Source: Dactylis glomerata (Eukaryota > Streptophyta > Magnoliopsida > Poales > Poaceae). From it: a DNA stretch of 64,000 nucleotides. Within the stretch, counting starts at the first letter, position 1. Every line of letters begins with the position of its first letter. The stretch lies in the NCBI GenBank assembly GCA_007115705.1, contig QXEO01002100.1, forward strand, positions 1-64,000, given 5' to 3'. The translations under genes were made by a program, and so were the position numbers. The notes under the pieces are model-generated. The model was not told the DNA's origin, ran no database searches, and worked only from the letters and a program-made list of their open reading frames with translations. Positions 11,178 through 21,389 of this stretch are shown here, piece by piece.

Positions 11178-13241
11178 ATGGCCAATCCTGAAAACACCAA
11201 GCTGTGTGACTTTACTAGCACAAACAATAGTGATTTTATCTGCACTCCTATTGCACCACCTGCTACTGCTGCAAACTTCTATGAGATTAAGCCTGCTTTA
11301 TTGAACCTTGTTATGAAAGAGCAATTTTCTGGTGCTAGTACTGACGATGCTGCAGCTCATCTCAACAATTTTGTTGAGCTATGTGAGATGCAGAAATATA
11401 AGGATGTTGATAGTGATATTATTAAGCTCAAGTTGTTTCCTTTTTCTTTGAGAGGAAAAGCTAAAGATTGGTTGCTGTCTTTGACTAAGAATAGTATTGA
11501 TTCATGGGCTAAGTGTAAGGATGCTTTTATTGGTAGATACTATCCTCCTGCTAAGATTATATCTCTGCATAGCAATATTATGAAGTTTACTCAGTTTGAT
11601 AATGAACATGTTGCTCAAGCTTGGGAAAGAATGAAATCTATGATAAAGAATTGCCCCACTCATGGACTGACTACTTGGATGATTATCCAAACTTTTTATG
11701 CAGGACTGAATTTTTCTTCAAGGAACCTACTTAATTCAGCTGCTGGAGGCACTTTTATTTCCCTTACCTTGGGCGCCGCATCAAATCTACTTGACAACAT
11801 GATGGTAAATTATTCTGAATGGCACACCGAGAGAGCTCCACAAGGTAAGAAGGTAAATTCTGTTGAGGAAACCTCTTCCTTGAATGATAAGATTGATACC
11901 ATTATGGCTATGCTTGCTAATGATAGGACTCATGTTGATCCTAATAATGTTCCTTTGGCCTCTCTGGTTGCTCAAGAAGAGCATGTTGATGTGAATTTCA
12001 TTAGAAACAATAATTTTAACAACAATGCTTATAGGAACAATTTTGCTAGTAACAATTATAGGCCGTACCCTTCTACCAATGGTAATGGTTATGGTAACTC
12101 TTATGGTAATTCCTACAACAACACTAGGGCCACGCCCTCCGAGCTTGAGGTAATGCTCAAGGACTTCATCGGTAAGCAAACTGCTTTTAACAAGTCTGTT
12201 GAGGAAAAGTTAGGCAAAATTGATATTCTTGCTTCTAAAGTTGATAGCCTTGCTCATGATGTTGAAATTCTGAAATTAAAAGTGTTGCCTAATGATGTGA
12301 AAGAGAACAATGTTTTTGCTACCGCTAATGCTATTCAAGTTGGAATTGATGAAAATATTAGATTGTTAGCGGAATTGCATGCCAGGTGGGAAAGAGAAGA
12401 TGAGATAGCTAGAGAGATGAAGGTATGTACCATTACTACCTCTAATGATGTTGCTCCTAATGCTAGCAATCCTCTTACTTTGATTGGTGTAGAGAAAACT
12501 CCCACTCCTTGTTTTAAAAAGCCTAAAACTGCCAAAACTTTTTCTCAAAAGAGTGCTGAAATTTTTCGGAGTGTGGGAGATGATAGCTCTATTTCTTTTA
12601 ATGATTTTTATGTTGATGGCTGCAATATATCTGAAGTAATTTTGTTCTTGCAAAAGCTTGCTTTGACTCCCAATGCTAGTTCCTTAAATATTGCTTTTAC
12701 TAAGCATATTACCAATGCTCTCATAAAAATTAGGGATGAAAAGTTGAAGCAAAAAGCCTCCGTTCCCAAGAAGTTAGAAGATGGTTGGGAACCCATCATT
12801 GATATGCATGTTAATGGTTATGATTGCCATGCTTTATGTGATCTAGGTGCTAGTATTTCTATCATGCCTAGAAAGATTTATGACATGCTTGATTTACCAC
12901 CGCTTGAAAAGTGTTATTTTGATGTTCCTATTGCGGATGTTGCTAAGAAGAAACCTTTGGGAAGGATTAATGATGTTCTTATTGTGGTTAACAATAATCT
13001 TGTTCCCGTTGATTTTCTTGTTATGGACGTTGAATGCCATGCTTCATGTCCTATTATTTTGGGAAGACCCTTTCTTCGAACTGTAGGTGCTATCATTGAT
13101 ATGAGGGAAGGCACTATCATGTATCAATTCCCACTAAAGAAAGGTATGGAACACTTCCCTAGGAAAAGAAAGAAATTACTTTTTGACTCTATTCTTAGAG
13201 CAAATTATGAGCTTGATGCTTCATCACTTGATATTACTTGA
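11178..13241 (+). CDS. gag: Element 2 gag-protease polyprotein, intact
   Basis: The 687-residue ORF has an ATG at 11178 (start MANPENTK); codons upstream in frame belong to the leader. Gag would form the particle that packages the RNA, and the aspartic protease would process it. The retrotrans_gag-like region covers about residues 48-215, with GKAKDWL near residue 93 and a YYPPAK motif near 117. An Asn-rich linker follows at about 275-315. The retropepsin-like domain carries DLGAS with Asp at residue 555 (12840) and ILGRPFL near 628. No clear CCHC zinc knuckle is visible. The ORF ends at a normal stop and is followed by non-coding DNA instead of RT. The start-equivalent and stop-equivalent positions are shared with Element A, where the gene is broken. 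Confidence 0.93.
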   Translation: MANPENTKLCDFTSTNNSDFICTPIAPPATAANFYEIKPALLNLVMKEQFSGASTDDAAAHLNNFVELCEMQKYKDVDSDIIKLKLFPFSLRGKAKDWLLSLTKNSIDSWAKCKDAFIGRYYPPAKIISLHSNIMKFTQFDNEHVAQAWERMKSMIKNCPTHGLTTWMIIQTFYAGLNFSSRNLLNSAAGGTFISLTLGAASNLLDNMMVNYSEWHTERAPQGKKVNSVEETSSLNDKIDTIMAMLANDRTHVDPNNVPLASLVAQEEHVDVNFIRNNNFNNNAYRNNFASNNYRPYPSTNGNGYGNSYGNSYNNTRATPSELEVMLKDFIGKQTAFNKSVEEKLGKIDILASKVDSLAHDVEILKLKVLPNDVKENNVFATANAIQVGIDENIRLLAELHARWEREDEIAREMKVCTITTSNDVAPNASNPLTLIGVEKTPTPCFKKPKTAKTFSQKSAEIFRSVGDDSSISFNDFYVDGCNISEVILFLQKLALTPNASSLNIAFTKHITNALIKIRDEKLKQKASVPKKLEDGWEPIIDMHVNGYDCHALCDLGASISIMPRKIYDMLDLPPLEKCYFDVPIADVAKKKPLGRINDVLIVVNNNLVPVDFLVMDVECHASCPIILGRPFLRTVGAIIDMREGTIMYQFPLKKGMEHFPRKRKKLLFDSILRANYELDASSLDIT

Positions 13242-16165
13242 TTCGCAATTTTCTGCGCCTAGCTCAAAGGCGTTAAAGAAAAGCACTCTTGGGAGATAAC
13301 CCAATGTTTTCTTTTCAGTACTTTTTCTTTTATTTGAGTCTTGGAAGTCATTACTACTGTAATGACCGCTCTTTATCTTGTTTATTTCGTTTTTGTGCCA
13401 AGAGAAGCCTCTAATTTGAGTGAGGTAAAGATTTGGGGATGTTGCTGTCCTGAAACTGTTTTCGGTGCTGCACCGTAAAAATTCGTGAAACTTCTCTGTT
13501 TATCTTTTGGACCTGCGATTTCTTGTGCATATGTCCCAGGTTATATCCAAACTTTTGTTAGTTGAACACTTTTAGATTTGCCTCAAAAATTCGACCTTTG
13601 TCAGCTGTTCAGTTTTGACAGATTTCTGCCAATATTTGTGTTTGCCACTTTATCGCTTTCTTTTGAGTTCTTTTGATCATGGAACTTTTGGGGAGGTTGC
13701 TACAGTAGTATTTGCTATATATGTGGTAGTTTTGAGTTGAAACCTGAAGCAAAAATAGGATTGATTATATGTTATGCTTACACTAATGTTGCTAATAGAA
13801 TTGTGTTTAGTTTTGTATGAAGGAAGTTTTCAAGTGTAGGGATTGGCGAATGATGAGATGAGTTGAAGAATGGACAAAAGCTCAAGCTTGGGGATGCCCA
13901 TGCATCACCCCAAGAAATATACAAGAAGTACAAGCGTCAAAGCTTGGGGATGCCCCCGAGACACCCCTTCTTCATCGGCAAAAATCAGGTCACCTTTCAA
14001 AACACTATATTTTTATTGCTTCATGCACTATGTGTTTTTCTTGGAGCGTCAGTTGTTTTAGTTTTCTTAGTTAGTTTAGTTTGTTTGTTTGCTGCAATAA
14101 ATGGTTGGACCCCAACAATTTTCTTTTGGAGAAGTTGCCTTGCTTTTCATTTGCAAAGAACGCTCTAGTTTTCACTCTTATTTAAAAATCGAGCGTTCTT
14201 CTTTTTCCGCTACTGCTTTTGGTTTTCGTTTTCACCTTGATTTGCGTTCAGACCTTGTCATATATTTTCATCAAGGTGTATTTTTGCCTCTGATCTTTAT
14301 TGGTTTTCATCAAAAGAGGTGTTTATAAAAATTTCAAATGGTGTTGGAAAAGAGAAAAAGCTTTGTGCAAAATAGTGGTACAAGAAGGAGCTTGTGTAGA
14401 CTGCGGCTTAGGCTTTTTCATGTCATGCTTGATGTCTTTTTGATAGTATGCTTAGTGGTTTTGCTGTAGCATGACTTGTCTCAAATAACTGAGATTGCTT
14501 AATGAGCCTTTGAAAAAATCATGCGTTGTTTTTATTGTATGGAAGCATTATTTTGGTTTTCTCCTTGATGCTTTATTTGGGTGGACTTGGCGCATGCTCA
14601 CACATGTTAGACTCTTACAAAGTCGCCAATAGCCTTCATGATCATTTAGTTTTTGACTTTTGATGTCATCTTATGCTTCTTTTAATGTCGCTTTGTCGCT
14701 TTGCATGATTATGGCCATTATTGCTCTCTTAGTTGGTCGCTCCCAGTCTTTTGCTAGCCCTCGCCTTGTACTGAGTATGAGCTCTACTCGTGCATCCAAC
14801 TCCTAAAAGCCAAAGTTTTCCAAAGTGTCCACCATACATACCTACTAGCAATTTGCTATTCCAAGTAAATTTGACTTGCTTTTATTTTCTCTTCAAATTA
14901 AACTCTTACCAGTGTTATGCGAAATTCGGTCAGTAAAGCTCTCACAAACCGGAAGGCACATTTTACTTTTTCCTGTTCTTAAAAATTTGACATTGTGGTC
15001 TCTTATGTTGAGTTGTTATGCTTGCAAGTTGTAAGTTGGATTCTAGCCCATCCATGCTGTCATGGGGCAAGCTTTCAACATTGCACTTCTTATTTGAGTT
15101 GATATCGTGACCTTTTGTTTATGGATGCCCGCGGTGTGAAATGAATTGGGAATCTTGTAGGGATCATGGAGTTTGTATATGTGTTAGGGAAACGCCGGGC
15201 CGCCAATCTAAGCCATGCATAATTCATGGTGGAAATTTGCAGCATACCCATGGTGAACATTCGACGACGCATCTCACAACAAAAAGCTAAACAAAAGGCA
15301 AATAAAAGAGATGTCGAGGTGTTCATTATCTGCTTGTCCTGTCATTTTGGTGTGGGCTTGTTCCATGTCGTCGGGCACGGAGGTACCCCATTGGCGGTTC
15401 TCAATGATATGCATATACTTACAATGACAAGAGCCTTGCTTGGGACTCTAAGTAAAGTAGCATGAGGTTTGGGTACTCGTATTCACGGGGCACGAGGTCT
15501 TCAACTTATGATTTGTCAAGCATATGCATCATAATTGTTCTCGCATTAACTTTAACCATTCAAGATGCTTATGATGGGGGCAATGAGAGCTCAAAGCCGG
15601 TAAGTACCATAATTTTTGAAGGTTATAAAACTTGCAATCACTGCTTCCCTCTGCGAAGGGCCTTTCTTCTACTTTTATGTTGAGTCACCACCTTCTTTCT
15701 TTATGCACCATTAAGAGAGCATAGTTGTCATTCTTAGTGTGATATGCATTGTCCCAAAGTTCATTGATTGATTCATATTGTTGGTTTCACTTGTTCTCAA
15801 ATTATTTGTATCTAGTCGCCCTCTTAAACTTGAAGGTGTCCTATGCATTTATGTTTTGCTCTCTTTGAAGGACAAGCTGAAAAACTTTTGTATGTTTTTC
15901 CTTATGATTTGAACACACATTTGACTTTCATTGTTTCATTATCATGATCTTTTGTTTGTGTTCATTTGCATGTTTACAACATGGTTGCTAAGTTTCTTAT
16001 TGTCAAGATTATATCTTCATGCCCATGTTTTAAGTTCTTATGATCCCAGCTCGCAAATGCTTACATATATGATCAAGATTGTGTAGGTGCATGTCACCTC
16101 AAAAATTATTCTTTTGTTATCACTTACCTACTCGAGGACGAGCTGGAGTTAAGCTTGGGGATGCT
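13242..16165 (+). other. Element 2 non-coding 3' region with hairpins and polypurine tracts
   Basis: About 2.9 kb has no supportable gene. It is conserved in Element A (minus, 1-4172) and Element 4 (54903-57831). AAGCTTGGGG occurs at 13884-13893 and 13940-13949 and again as the 3' polypurine tract at 16151-16160. Hairpin H1 lies at 14773-14789 and H3 at 15644-15658. A pyrimidine-rich stretch follows the first purine tracts. Confidence 0.8.
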
Positions 16166-17828
16166 TGATACGTCTCCAACGTATCTATAATTTTTGATGC
16201 TCCATGCTTGTTTTTACACCATTTGCCTATTGTTTCGTTACACTTCGTGGCACTTTTATGCATTTTCCGGAACTAACCTATTAACGAGTTGCCACAGTGC
16301 CAGTTTCCTATTTTCTGCTGTTTTTGTGTTTCAGAAGTGATACACAGGAAATATTCTCAGAATTGGATGAAACAAGTTCCTGAAGTCTTATTTTACCCGG
16401 AAGCTTCCAGAGATCCGAAGAGGAGTAGGAGGGGGGCCACCAGGGCCCCACACGCAGGGGTGGCGCGGCCAGCCCCCTAGCCGCGTGGGCCCCGCGTGAG
16501 GGAGCCTGGCTCCACCTCTGACATCGCCCCTTCGCCTATAAAGACCCCCCGACGGAAAAAACCTAAGTACCCGATCAGATTTCCAGAACACATCGCGATC
16601 CGCCGCCGCCGTCGACCCGAAGATCGGCAGGGTCCAGAAGCTCTTCCCGGCACCCTGCCGGAGAGGGGAATCGCCACCGGAGGTCTTCTTCATCGCCATG
16701 CTTGCCTCCGGAGCGATGAGTGAGTAGTCTACCTTGGACTATGGGTCCATAGCAGTAGCTAGATGGTTGTCTCCTCCACCATGTGCTTCATGTTTAGATC
16801 TCATGAGCTGCCCTACATGATTGAGATCACCGTTATGTAATTCTACATGTTTGGTTTGTTGGGATCCGATGAATATTGGTGTTTATGATTAAGTTGTTGT
16901 ACTGAATATTATCTTTTGTTATCTCTATGTTGTTTATGATCTTGCATGCTCTCCGTTGTTAGTAGCTATCTTGGCCGAGTAGTTGCTAGTGACTCCAAGA
17001 GGGGGTATTTATGGTCGATAGTGGGTTCATGCCTCTATTTAACCTGGGGAGTGACAGAAACCTCTAAGGTTGTAGATGTGCTGTTGCTACTAGGGAGAAA
17101 ACAACATTCATATGCTCAAGGGCATATGCTTTGTTTACATTACACACTTTGCTTAATGCAATTATCTGTTGTTCGCAACTTAATACTTTTGGGGTGTTCG
17201 GATTGATATCCCCGGGAGTGGATTATTAGTCATAGATGCAGTTGGATGGCGGTCTATGTATTTTGTTGTAATGCCCAGAGTAAATCTCATAGTGATCTTC
17301 TTGACATATCACATTTATCTTTATTCTATCAATTGCCCAACTGTAATTTGTTTACCCAGCATGTGTTATTTTATCTATGGAGAGACACCACTAGTGAACT
17401 GTGGACCCCGGTCCTATTTACATCATATTGCTATCACCTGTTTACTTTCTCGTACTGTTTACTTTACTCGCATACTATATTGTTTTCCACTCGATACGCT
17501 CATAATCTTTGTTTCAAGCAAACCGGTGAGATTGACAACCTCATCGCAAGTTGGGAACAAAGTACTTGGTTGTGTTGTGTGCAGGTTCCGCGTTGCTACT
17601 GGCCGAAGACGAGTCAACAAGTATCGTTAAACGGCGCCCTTGTTGGAGTGTTATTAAGCCAGTCCGCATCACCTTCAGTCATCGCTGTCTCTCCTCTCCT
17701 GATCGACATTAAACCTTGGTTTCTTAACTGAGGGAAAACTCGCTGCTATACTCATCATACCTTCCTCTTGGGGTTCCCAACTGGCTGGTCATTCACCACA
17801 CACAAGGACTTACTGCTCCATGCTAGCA
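16166..17828 (+). repeat. Element 2 3' LTR
   Basis: It is 1,663 bp, preceded by AAGCTTGGGGATGCT and ending GCTAGCA just before TSD AGCAT. It retains the GC-rich hairpin (about 16460-16500) that the 5' copy has lost. Confidence 0.94.
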
Positions 17829-20550
17829 AGCATCAACGCCGCTTAATTCCCAAGATGAAGGATGTGGTAAGAAATGAGGTATTAAAGCTCCTTGATGCTG
17901 GTATTATTTATCCTATTGCTGATAGTAGATGGGTTAGTCATGTTCATTGTGTTCCTAAGAAAGGAGGTATGACTGTTGTGCCTAATGAGAATAATGAGCT
18001 TATTCCTCAAAGGGTAGTAGTTGGTTATAGGATGTGCATTGATTATAGGAAGGTAAACAAAGTTACTAAGAAAGATCATTATCCTTTACCGTTTATAGAT
18101 CAGATGCTAAAAAGGTTATCTAAGAAGACTCATTTTTGTTTCCTTGATGGTTATTCTGGTTTTTCTCAAATTGTTGTTAAAAAGGAAGACCAAGAGAAAA
18201 CCACTTTTACTTGTCCTTATGGAACTTATGCTTATAGACGTATGCCGTTTGGTTTATGCAATGCTCCTGCTACTTTTCAAAGATGTATGTCTGCTATTTT
18301 TCATGGCTTTTGTGAAGAAATTGTGGAGGTTTTCATGGACAACTTCTCCATCTATGGAACTTCTTTTGATAATTGTTTGCACAACCTTGATAATTTTTGC
18401 AGAGATGCGAAGAAACTAACCTTGTTCTTAACTGGGAGAAATGCCACTTTATGGTAAATGAAGGAATTGTCCTTGGACATAAAATTTCTGAAAGAGGTAT
18501 CGAAGTTGATAGAGCAAAAGTGGAGGCAATTGATAAAATGCCCTGTCCCAGAGATGTAAAAGGTATTCGTAGTATCCTTGGTCATGCTGGTTTCTATAGG
18601 AGGTTTATTAAAGATTTCTCTAAGATTTCAAAGCCTCTTACTAATCTTATTCAAAAAGATGTACCATTTGTCTTTGATGATGATTGTAAGGAAGCTTTTG
18701 AAACTCTTAAGAAGGCTTTAACTACTGCTCCTATTGTTCAACCACCTGATTGGAATTTACCTTTTGAAATTATGTGTGATGCTAGTGATTTTGCTGTTAG
18801 TGCTGTTCTTGGACAGCGAGTAGATAATAAGTTGAATGTTATTCATTATGCTAGTAAGACTCTTGATGCTGCTCAAAAGAATTATGCTACTACTGAAAAA
18901 GAGTTTCTTGTTGTTGTTTTTGCATGTGATAAGTTTAGATCTTACATTGTTAATTCTAAAGTTACTATTCATACTGATCATGCTGCTATTAGATATCTTA
19001 TGACTAAGAAGGATGCTAAGCCTTGGCTTATTAGATGGGTGTTGCTTTTACAAGAATTTGATTTGCATATCGTAGATAGGAAAGGTGCTGAAAATCCTGT
19101 GGCTAACAACTTGTCTAGATTGTAAAACATTTCTTTTGATCCTATTCCTGTTAATGATAGTTTTCCAAATGAACAGTTAGCTGCTATAAACGTAACTTCG
19201 CAAGACCTTCCTTGGTATGCTGATTATGCTAACTTTATTATTTTCAAATATTTGCCTCCAACTTTTACAGCTCAGCAAAGAAGAAAATTCTTCTATGATT
19301 TGAGGCATTACTTTTGGGATGACCCACACTTATATAAAGAAGGTGTTGATGGTATTATGCGAAGATGCGTACCAGAATATGAGCAACAAGAGATATTAAG
19401 GAAGTGCCATGGAAGCGCTTATGGAGGACATCATGCTGGAGATAGAACCGCACAGAAGGTTCTACAATCAGGTTTTTATTGGCCAACCCTCTTTAAAGAT
19501 GCTAGAAGGTATGTTTTATCTTCTGATGAATGTCAAAGAGTTGGTAATATTTCTAGACGCAATGAAATGCCGATGAATTATACTCTTGTTATTGAACCAT
19601 TTCATTGTTGGGGATTTGACTTTATGGGTCCTTTTCCTCCTTCAAAAGGCTATACCCACATACTTGTTGCTGTTGATTATATTACTAAATGGGTAGAAGC
19701 CATACCTACAAAGAGTGCCGATGGTGAGACCTCGTTAAAAATGCTTAAAGATGTTATTTTTCCTAGGTTTGGTGTGCCTAGATATCTTATGACTGATGGA
19801 GGTTCTCATTTTATTCATGGCAGTTTTAGAAAAACTCTTGCTAAATATGATGTTAATCATAGAATTGCTTCTGCTTATCATCCCCAAACTAGTGGGTAGG
19901 TAGAGCTTTCTAATAGAGAAATCAAGTCTATCTTGCAGAAGACTGTCAATAGATCTAGGAAAAATTAGGCTAGTAAGTTAAACGATGCTTTATGGGCTTA
20001 TAGAACTGCTTATAAGAACCCCATGGGAATGTATCCTTATAAGATGGTTTACAGAAAAGCGTGTCACTTGCCCTTAGAATTAGAACACAAAGCTTTGTGG
20101 GCAGTGAGAGAGCTTAATAGAGATTTTAAACTAGCCGGTAAGAAAAGATTGTTAGATTTGAGTTCTCTAGATGAGTAGAGAAACGAAGCGTATGAGAATG
20201 CCAGACTTTTCAAAGAGAAAGTCAAGCAATGGCATGATAAGAGAATTCTTAAGAGAGAGTTTCATGTTGGTGAGAAAGTTCTATTGTATAGGTCTCGTCT
20301 CAGGTTTTTTGCAGGGAAATTACTGTCTAAATGGGAAGGACCATATGTTATTGTGGAAGTATATCGCTCAGATGCTATTAAGATTGCTTCATTGAAGGAT
20401 GACTCCACACAAGTGGTGAATGGGCAAAGACTCAAACATTATATTACTGGAGATTCTTATAATGAAGATGTTGATGTAATTGAAATAGTTTCTCTAGAAG
20501 AATTCATCCAAGACAAATTGCAGGTACCTGCAAAGTTCATTTTTGAATAG
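17829..20550 (+). pseudogene. pol: Element 1 pol (RT, RNase H, integrase), inactivated
   Basis: This continues Element 1 gag-protease in the same frame after the Element 2 insertion. RT motifs span 17840-18450. The catalytic box reads FMDN (18332-18343) where family members have two aspartates, so the second metal-binding Asp is lost. A frameshift lies near 18400-18415. RNase H follows to 19125 (MCDASD near 18775; HTDHAA near 18972), ending in TAA at 19123-19125. Integrase spans about 19250-20550: GGHHAGDRT zinc-finger region, whose first Cys appears as Ser (SSDECQR), WGFDFMG and MTDGG catalytic Asp motifs, then TAG at 19897-19899 directly before the catalytic Glu segment. More TAG stops are at 19966-19968 and 20176-20178. 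Confidence 0.92.
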
Positions 20551-20888
20551 GTAACAGTTCTAGTCAGAGAAGTTTCGCAAAAAACTTTTCCTTCATTATT
20601 TTAGCTGTTTTTACTAAATATGAAAAATCACGAGACGAAAACGGGCAGAAAAAGGAGTTCGTGTGCTCCTCACACACAGGGGGCGTGGGCCCACCTATGG
20701 CCGCACCGCCCTGGTGTGAGAGCACCCCGGAACTCATTTCCATCCCGGTTTCTTCCTGTGGTTTCGTTTCAATGTATAATTTTCGCTTATTTAATCCCCC
20801 GGAGTCCCCGAGGTCTGTATATCGTTTTCTCGTCGAGTTTTGTTTCGAGCTGTTTCTGTTAGGGATTGCTCTCAGCTTTGGAGTTACA
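20551..20888 (+). promoter_or_regulatory. Spacer with internal copy of the LTR-type GC-rich hairpin
   Basis: Between pol and the extra ORF lies a strong inverted repeat at 20663-20725. The outer stem is CTCACAC (20669-20675) with GTGTGAG (20714-20720), extended by GTGCT/AGCAC. The interior is GC-rich and resembles the hairpin upstream of the TATA box in the LTRs (ACACAGGGGGCG followed by CTGGTGTGAG). A TATAAT-like stretch occurs near 20777. The layout suggests an internal promoter or RNA element for the downstream ORF; that role is inferred. Confidence 0.45.
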
Positions 20889-21389
20889 ATGTCTTCGTCC
20901 GGTCCATCTGAGGAGAACCCTCTTGCGGATTCCATCAATCCGTATATGAGGGAGCTGAAGATGCATCTGAAGGAGTTGTCACTCAAGGATGGGGAGTTGC
21001 AGATTAAAGATGTTCGAGGACCCAAGGGAGAAGGGAGTCTCAAAGCGAGGATGGAAGCACTGGAACAAGAAGTTTTCAAATATAAGAAGATGGCAGAACG
21101 CGAGGTGGAACTCATCCATAGGATTAATCAAGAGCTTGTTACCAAGTAAAAGAAGGAGACTACAGAACTGTGGAAGGACATCTTTTCGCTCCATGAGACC
21201 ACCAATCAATTACAAGCGCAACTCTACGACTTGCAGAACCAAAACTGTGAGTATGAAGCTAGGTTTAAACAAATGAGTGCTGCTGCAAGTTTCAGGACAT
21301 TGGAGACCAAGACATCCTTCCTCGACGGAGGACCCCTGCCTTGGAAGTATGACAGCGATGAAGACTCACCGCCGCCGCCAAAGGAGTAA
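20889..21389 (+). pseudogene. Element 1 downstream ORF: small coiled-coil protein, one stop
   Basis: The frame starts at ATG 20889 (MSSSGPSEENP) and reaches a stop at 21387-21389, 167 codons, with one in-frame TAA at 21147-21149. The product is highly charged with heptad-like Leu/Lys/Glu spacing (about residues 18-130, consistent with a coiled coil) and a C-terminal DSDEDSPPPP tail. I recognise no family. Its position between pol and the 3' LTR matches that of the env-like or accessory ORF of Athila elements, but no signal peptide or transmembrane segment is seen. Confidence 0.55.

Larger units (their letters stand above)
9275..17828 (+). mobile_element. Element 2: young pol-less Athila-like LTR retrotransposon
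   Basis: This 8,554-bp insertion in Element 1 pol is flanked by TSD AGCAT (9270-9274 and 17829-17833). LTRs are 9275-10898 and 16166-17828. It has a perfect tRNA-Asp primer site, one intact gag-protease ORF, 2.9 kb of non-coding DNA and a polypurine tract, but no RT, RNase H or integrase. By eye the LTRs differ at roughly two dozen sites plus one short deletion, so insertion is recent. Element A, which shares this structure, also lacks pol, so absence of pol is a family trait and not a private deletion. Confidence 0.95.
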
